A stretch of 61,296 nt of DNA from an uncultured SAR86 cluster bacterium (GTDB taxonomy: Bacteria; Pseudomonadota; Gammaproteobacteria; Magnimaribacterales; D2472). Of this stretch, positions 56,909 to 61,296 are shown one piece after another. The translations under genes were made by a program, and so were the position numbers. The DNA lies in contig CABXXT010000008.1 in the NCBI GenBank assembly GCA_902516285.1, positions 1-61,296 of the forward strand, given 5' to 3'. The notes below the pieces were generated by a model, which had not been told where the DNA came from, made no database searches, and saw only the letters and a list, made by a program, of their open reading frames with translations. How positions within the stretch are numbered: the first letter of the stretch is position 1; the number at the start of each line of letters is the position of its first letter.

Positions 56909-57622
56909 ATGCTAGATATAAAAAATATTTCAAAATATATCAATGATAAGCAAATTATTAAAAATATTAACTTTCAAGTAAATAAAGGTTTTATATATGG
57001 TCTCTTGGGTCCAAACGGTGCTGGTAAAACAACAATATTTTACATCATTGCAGGTCTTATCAAATGTACTTCTGGGGAGGTAATCTTATCAAATTATAAT
57101 ATCACTAATCTTGCTATGCACAAAAGATCAAATATGGGAATCAAATATCTTCCTCAAGAACCATCTATTTTTCAAAATTTGAGCGTAATAGAGAATTTAA
57201 GTGGTCTAGCAGAATTAGATTTAAATAGTCAAAAAGATATTAAACATTTTGTTGAAAAGTCAATGGATGAATTTGGCTTAGAAAAAATATCCAAATTAAA
57301 GGGGAGACAACTATCGGGAGGACAAAGAAGAAAGGTAGAGATTGCAAGAACTCTTGCGTCAAATCCAAAAATTATCTTATTAGATGAGCCATTTGCAGGT
57401 ATTGATCCAATAGCGATAGAGGATATTAAAAATATCCTAATTAAACTTTCAAAAAAAGGAATCGGGATATTGATCACTGATCATAATGTCAGAGAAACAT
57501 TAGAAATATGTCATGAAGCTGCAATTTTAATGAACGGAGAAATTATTGCCAAAGGTAGTAAAAAAGATTTAATTGAAAATAATCTTGTTAAGAAAGTTTA
57601 TTTGGGCAATATGTATAATTAG
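56909..57622 (+). CDS. lptB: LptB, LPS-export ABC transporter ATPase
   Basis: LptB powers extraction of LPS from the inner membrane with LptF/LptG. The 237-residue ATPase has Walker A GPNGAGKTT (34-42), LPQEPSIFQNLSVIENL (Q-loop), the signature LSGGQRRKVEIARTL, Walker B IILLDEPFAGIDPIA and ITDHNVRETL. Length equals E. coli LptB (241). Between lptA and rpoN as in gammaproteobacteria. Confidence 0.96.
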   Translation: MLDIKNISKYINDKQIIKNINFQVNKGFIYGLLGPNGAGKTTIFYIIAGLIKCTSGEVILSNYNITNLAMHKRSNMGIKYLPQEPSIFQNLSVIENLSGLAELDLNSQKDIKHFVEKSMDEFGLEKISKLKGRQLSGGQRRKVEIARTLASNPKIILLDEPFAGIDPIAIEDIKNILIKLSKKGIGILITDHNVRETLEICHEAAILMNGEIIAKGSKKDLIENNLVKKVYLGNMYN

Positions 57623-57626
57623 TGCA

Positions 57627-58892
57627 ATGGCTATTAATTTATCAAAAAATTTACTACAAAAACAATCATTAAAGCTTACACCATCTCTAAAAAAGTCCAT
57701 TGATCTTCTTCAGCTATCACGGTTTGAATTAATTAAAAAGATTGAAAAAGAAATTGATCAAAATCCTTTTTTAGAAAAAGAGGATACATTTGAAGTTGAT
57801 ATCAAAACCTTTGGTACTGATTTTAATTTTGAGATTGAATCTAAGGTTGGTCTGAGAGAAACACTTTTAAAACAAATTGATGAACTTCATCTTGATGATC
57901 AAGACATTAAAATTGCCCAAGTGATTATTGATTGTATGGACGAATCAGGTCAGCTAATTGACGATATAGAGGATGTTTGTTCAATTATGAATTTTGTTTT
58001 TAATCAAAACAAAGTCGAAATGGTTCTTAAAAATATCATACAGAGATTGTCACCTATAGGTGTTGGTTACAGAGATCATAAGGAGTGCATACAAATACAA
58101 ATAAATCATAAGAACATTTCAAGAAAAATTAAAAATATATGTAATCAAATTCTGTTTAATGAAAAGCTTGATGAGATTGATATTATCAGAGAAGAATTAA
58201 TTAATAGTGGTATTACAAAAGAAGAATACGAAGAAGCGTTAATCGAGATAAAAAAGTGTGATCTTAGTCCTGGTTTAAATTTTAAAGATACAAAGTTTAT
58301 TTATCCTGATCTAAAGATCTTTAAAAAAGATTCGAACTATCAAGTCAACTTTATTAAAGATACTTTCCCTGTTATTAGTCTTGATGATGAGTTAGTTTAC
58401 AAAGTTAAAAAGGAAATGAAATCTAATAACAAACAAATTCTACAAAAAATTAATGATGCTAAATGGTTGATGTCTTCAGTAAAAAAAAGAAACGAGACCG
58501 TTCAAAAAGTTGGTGAGTACATATGCTCAATACAAATAGCATTTTTTGAAAACAATCCTCTTAAAATTAAAACTTTAAGTAACAAAGATATTGCTGAAAA
58601 AATTGGTGTTCACCCCTCTACTGTTTCCCGAATATTACGTCATAAATATATTGAAACACCAAAAGGTATAATGTCATTGAAAGCTTTACTTGTTTCATCA
58701 GTATCTAGAACTCGAAATATATCTGCTGTTCAGTTAATGAAATTAATAGGAGATATTGTTAATGACGAAAAAAAACCTAAAAGCGATAAAAAAATAGCAA
58801 TAGAGTTGAATAAAAAAGGATTTAATCTTGCACGAAGGACTATTGCCAAATATAGGAAGAAAAACAATATTCCTTCATCAAGATACAGATAA
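57627..58892 (+). CDS. rpoN: RNA polymerase sigma-54 factor
   Basis: RpoN directs transcription from -24/-12 promoters with activator ATPases. The start is ATG 57627 (MAINLSKNLL), 4 bp after the lptB stop; the open frame extends into lptB but family alignment begins here. The 422-residue protein has region I (LKLTPSLKKSIDLLQLSRFEL), an acidic-poor region II, the core-binding domain, the HTH in KDIAEKIGVHPSTVSRILRHKYIETPKG and the RpoN box ARRTIAKYRKKNNIPSS. Shorter than E. coli (477). The usual followers hpf and ptsN are missing. Confidence 0.93.
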   Translation: MAINLSKNLLQKQSLKLTPSLKKSIDLLQLSRFELIKKIEKEIDQNPFLEKEDTFEVDIKTFGTDFNFEIESKVGLRETLLKQIDELHLDDQDIKIAQVIIDCMDESGQLIDDIEDVCSIMNFVFNQNKVEMVLKNIIQRLSPIGVGYRDHKECIQIQINHKNISRKIKNICNQILFNEKLDEIDIIREELINSGITKEEYEEALIEIKKCDLSPGLNFKDTKFIYPDLKIFKKDSNYQVNFIKDTFPVISLDDELVYKVKKEMKSNNKQILQKINDAKWLMSSVKKRNETVQKVGEYICSIQIAFFENNPLKIKTLSNKDIAEKIGVHPSTVSRILRHKYIETPKGIMSLKALLVSSVSRTRNISAVQLMKLIGDIVNDEKKPKSDKKIAIELNKKGFNLARRTIAKYRKKNNIPSSRYR

Positions 58893-58910
58893 ATTTTAAT
58901 AATGTAAAAA

Positions 58911-60251
58911 GTGGATATAGAAGAAAATAAAAATAATTTAGAAATCATTCTAGATGATTCTTCTGACTTGTCTTTAAACCAAATTCGAAGGCTTCTGAAC
59001 AAGATGTCATCGTCGGAAATTGCTCATGCATTAGAGTCTTCTCCCCCAAAACAAAGAAAACTTTTATTTTCTCTTCTTAAAACTGATGAAGAGGGAGATG
59101 TTTTATTTGAGTTAGGGGAAGAAATCCAACAAGATTTGGTTTCAGATATTTCTGATGATGAACTTACTGAGGCTGTGAAAGAGCTAGAACTTGATGAAAT
59201 AGTTGATATTTTACAAAACTTGCCAGAAGAGAGAACAAAAATGGTTCTCTCAAAAATGTCTCAAATTGACAGAAAAAGAATAGAAAAAGGCCTTACTTAT
59301 CCTGACAACACCGCAGGTGGACTTTTAAATACTGATGTAATCAGTGTGCGGCCAAAAAACTCAATTGAAGTGGTAATCAAATATCTAAGAGATCAAGGCG
59401 AGCTACCAGAAAATACAGATAAAATTTTCGTTGTAAACGATGATAATGAATATTTAGGAGAGTTAGCAATTAGCAAAATTATTACAGCAATCCCATCTAT
59501 GACTGTAAGAGAAATTATGGAAACAGAAATTGCACCACTTTACGTAGATCAAGATGATAAAGAGGTTGCAACTATTTTTGAACGAAATAATCTTATTTCT
59601 TCGCCTGTAGTTAATGAAAGTAATCAGCTTATTGGAAGAATTACAATTGATGATGTTGTTGATGTAATTCGAGAGGACGCTGATCAAAATCTTCTTGGAA
59701 TGGCCGGAGTTGCTGAAGATACTTTTGCCCCTCCCGGAAGAGCAGCTAAAACAAGAGTATTTTGGCTAACAATGAACTTGCTAACTGCATTTATAGCCTC
59801 AAGTACCATAAATTTATTTCAAGATGTTTTGGATAAGATTGTTTACTTAGCAATATTAATGCCCATTGTTGCAAGCATGGGAGGTGTTGCCGCAACTCAA
59901 ACTCTTACTATTGTTTTGAGAGGATTAACGTTAGAACAAATTAATACCTCTAACATAAGGTGGTTATTTAAAAGAGAACTCGCTGTATCAATATTGAATG
60001 GTATTGTTTTATCTATTCTTGTAGGATCAGTCACTTATATTTGGTTTCAACAATTTACATTAGCGATTTTAATTTCTTGTGCATTAGTAATTAACTTAAT
60101 TGCATCTGTTGCAGCAGGTATTTTTGTTCCGCTAATTCTAAGAAATTTTAATCAAGATCCTGCTATTGGTGGAAGTGTTGTGGTCACTACGGTTACAGAC
60201 GTCATAGGATTCTTATCTTTCTTAGGACTTGCTACAATTTACTTAATTTAA
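58911..60251 (+). CDS. mgtE: MgtE-type magnesium channel
   Basis: MgtE is a magnesium-gated Mg2+ channel. The start is a GTG at 58911; the next ATG is 27 codons in. The 446-residue protein has an N-domain of helical repeats (about 30-130), two CBS domains (about 135-255, with TDVISVRPKNSIEVVIKYLR and PVVNESNQLIGRITIDDV), and five membrane helices. The latter include TMNLLTAFIASSTI, MPIVASMGGVAATQTLTI and a terminal TVTDVIGFLSFLGLA. The pore and selectivity motifs look intact. 3' end overlaps the yhdP-like gene by 9 bp (convergent). Confidence 0.94.
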   Translation: MDIEENKNNLEIILDDSSDLSLNQIRRLLNKMSSSEIAHALESSPPKQRKLLFSLLKTDEEGDVLFELGEEIQQDLVSDISDDELTEAVKELELDEIVDILQNLPEERTKMVLSKMSQIDRKRIEKGLTYPDNTAGGLLNTDVISVRPKNSIEVVIKYLRDQGELPENTDKIFVVNDDNEYLGELAISKIITAIPSMTVREIMETEIAPLYVDQDDKEVATIFERNNLISSPVVNESNQLIGRITIDDVVDVIREDADQNLLGMAGVAEDTFAPPGRAAKTRVFWLTMNLLTAFIASSTINLFQDVLDKIVYLAILMPIVASMGGVAATQTLTIVLRGLTLEQINTSNIRWLFKRELAVSILNGIVLSILVGSVTYIWFQQFTLAILISCALVINLIASVAAGIFVPLILRNFNQDPAIGGSVVVTTVTDVIGFLSFLGLATIYLI

Positions 60252-61296
60252 TCTATTAATAACAGGTTCATTAATTGTGCCTTCTACAGCAAAATTCAAT
60301 GTAGACACATCATCTAATCTATCATCAAATATATTTTCAAGAACAAAACCGCCTGCTAAAGCGGGCACTCCTCCAAGAATTGCAGCATACCAGGGAATAT
60401 TTTCAGATACTTTTAGTCTCATTTGTAAATCTAAATTTAATTCCTCTAAATAACCATCATTATTTTTTAAGATTTCACCAAGCCATTGCATTTTTGCTTC
60501 TGCAGTTTCAAATTTAATAGGATTTTTAAAGAGTGCCCTATTTTTACCAATGTAAAAATCTCCTTCTGCCCTATCAATTATTAAATTATTTGAAATGATA
60601 TTTTTGTCATCATTGATATTGTCGATGAGGGCATTTAAATTAAATAATTTCAAAGTTCTAAGCAAAGGCGAATCTGGTAAAGCAGTTTTAGATTCAAAAT
60701 CTTTTATCAAAAATCTTATATCACCCTCAAGATCTCTAATGTTACTAAGGTTCACCCATTGAATATTTAAATCTGAAAAAAAGTAATCAAAATCAGAATT
60801 TATTAGATTACCAAGCAAATTTTTCTCATTATTTAGCTCATACGTACCTCTAATTTTATATAAATCATTTTGATTGTTATAACTAATATAGGCTTTTTTA
60901 TTTTCACCAGATGGTCCAATATTTATGTTACTGCTTGAAATGTATATATTATCGATTGTTGTTAATGTTTTATTTCTTAAAAAATAAAAATCAACACTCT
61001 GAAACATATCATCAAATGTTTGAATATTTTTTCCTACAAATCGTAGATTTATATTATTCAAATCAAAAGAATCATTTGATTCAAAGATATTTATTCCCTT
61101 AAATTCAAATCTAGTATTAAAAACATCAATTCTTGAAAATCCAGTAGAATCAATTCGAAATGTTCCATTCAGATTATTGCCATAAAAAGATGCTTTGGTT
61201 TCATTACCATTAAAATTAATTTCAAAATTTTGGTTAGAATAAATATTTTTGAAAAAATCTAGCTTGTTTATTTTAAGTTTAATTAATTTGAGATTT
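60243..61296 (-). CDS. YhdP-like AsmA-family lipid transport protein (C-terminal part, runs off window)
   Basis: YhdP/TamB-type AsmA-like proteins form periplasmic bridges for phospholipid transport. The frame is open from 60243 through the right edge at 61296, so the first apparent start (TTG at 61061) is not the true one; about 351 C-terminal residues are visible. They form alternating amphipathic beta-strands ending in the YhdP C-terminal pattern: SNNLIIDRAEGDFYIG, a hydrophobic PWYAAILGGVPALAGGFVLE hairpin and LNFAVEGTINEPVI. The N-terminal membrane helix is outside the window. A TamB-like relative is the alternative, but the hydrophobic C-terminal hairpin favours YhdP. Confidence 0.75.
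   Translation of the reverse strand, partial: NLKLIKLKINKLDFFKNIYSNQNFEINFNGNETKASFYGNNLNGTFRIDSTGFSRIDVFNTRFEFKGINIFESNDSFDLNNINLRFVGKNIQTFDDMFQSVDFYFLRNKTLTTIDNIYISSSNINIGPSGENKKAYISYNNQNDLYKIRGTYELNNEKNLLGNLINSDFDYFFSDLNIQWVNLSNIRDLEGDIRFLIKDFESKTALPDSPLLRTLKLFNLNALIDNINDDKNIISNNLIIDRAEGDFYIGKNRALFKNPIKFETAEAKMQWLGEILKNNDGYLEELNLDLQMRLKVSENIPWYAAILGGVPALAGGFVLENIFDDRLDDVSTLNFAVEGTINEPVINRLN

Noticed and set aside
60243-61061. A complete 272-residue protein starting at the TTG at 61061
   Set aside because: I read the frame codon by codon upstream of 61061 and it stays open to the window edge with the same beta-strand pattern, so the gene is partial.

Overview
The window reads as a chromosomal segment of a streamlined, AT-rich gammaproteobacterium. 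By eye, G+C is near 30%, genes overlap by 4 bp or abut, and there are no mobile elements, phage genes or CRISPR arrays. Gene order matches the ancestral gammaproteobacterial order in several blocks: tol-pal next to aspS-yebC, pyrG-kdsA-eno-ftsB-isp-surE-pcm, the dcw cell-wall cluster, mraZ-rnpB-rsmI-lpoA-sspA-petCBA-rpsI-rplM-zapE-degS, and murA-ibaG-mlaC-kdsD-lptAB-rpoN. Composition and gene losses suggest a marine oligotroph of the SAR86 type, but that placement is an inference from style, not from a marker-gene tree.

Layout. Positions 1-10.6 kb hold bepA, a nucleotide-exchange-type transporter, tRNA-Lys, the Tol-Pal envelope system (cpoB, pal, tolB, tolA, tolR, tolQ, ybgC), a PD-(D/E)XK nuclease where ruvCAB normally sits, yebC, aspS and an FmdB zinc ribbon. 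From 10.6 to 15.1 kb come a prolyl-tRNA synthetase without its editing insert and a small peptide-ligase/protease module (alpha-E protein, circularly permuted ATP-grasp, Anbu peptidase). The ATP-grasp operon is preceded by what looks like a glutamine (glnA-type) riboswitch. From 15.1 to 18.1 kb are a thiolase, recA with a near-perfect LexA box, and a ferredoxin with an unusual C-terminal extension.

From 18.1 to 46 kb, 29 protein genes plus rnpB all lie on the minus strand: DUF368, pcm, surE, a fused ispDF, ftsB, eno, kdsA, pyrG, alr, dnaB, rplI, rpsR, rpsF and then the whole dcw cluster read in reverse. ftsZ has moved to between mraZ and rsmH, and murD is abnormally short. From 46 to 61.3 kb are a divergent LpoA-like lipoprotein, sspA, the cytochrome bc1 complex, rpsI/rplM, zapE and degS (start codons 1 bp apart), murA/ibaG/mlaC, kdsD/lptA/lptB/rpoN, mgtE and the 3' part of a yhdP-like gene that runs off the window.

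Together the genes build the envelope (peptidoglycan precursors and divisome, Tol-Pal, LPS transport, lipid homeostasis) alongside core information processing and respiration. The points most worth following up are the glutamine riboswitch on the ATP-grasp/alpha-E operon, the replacement of RuvC by an Hjc/phage-like nuclease, the editing-deficient ProRS, the minimal MurD, the relocated ftsZ with a variant MraZ operator, and the ferredoxin extension.
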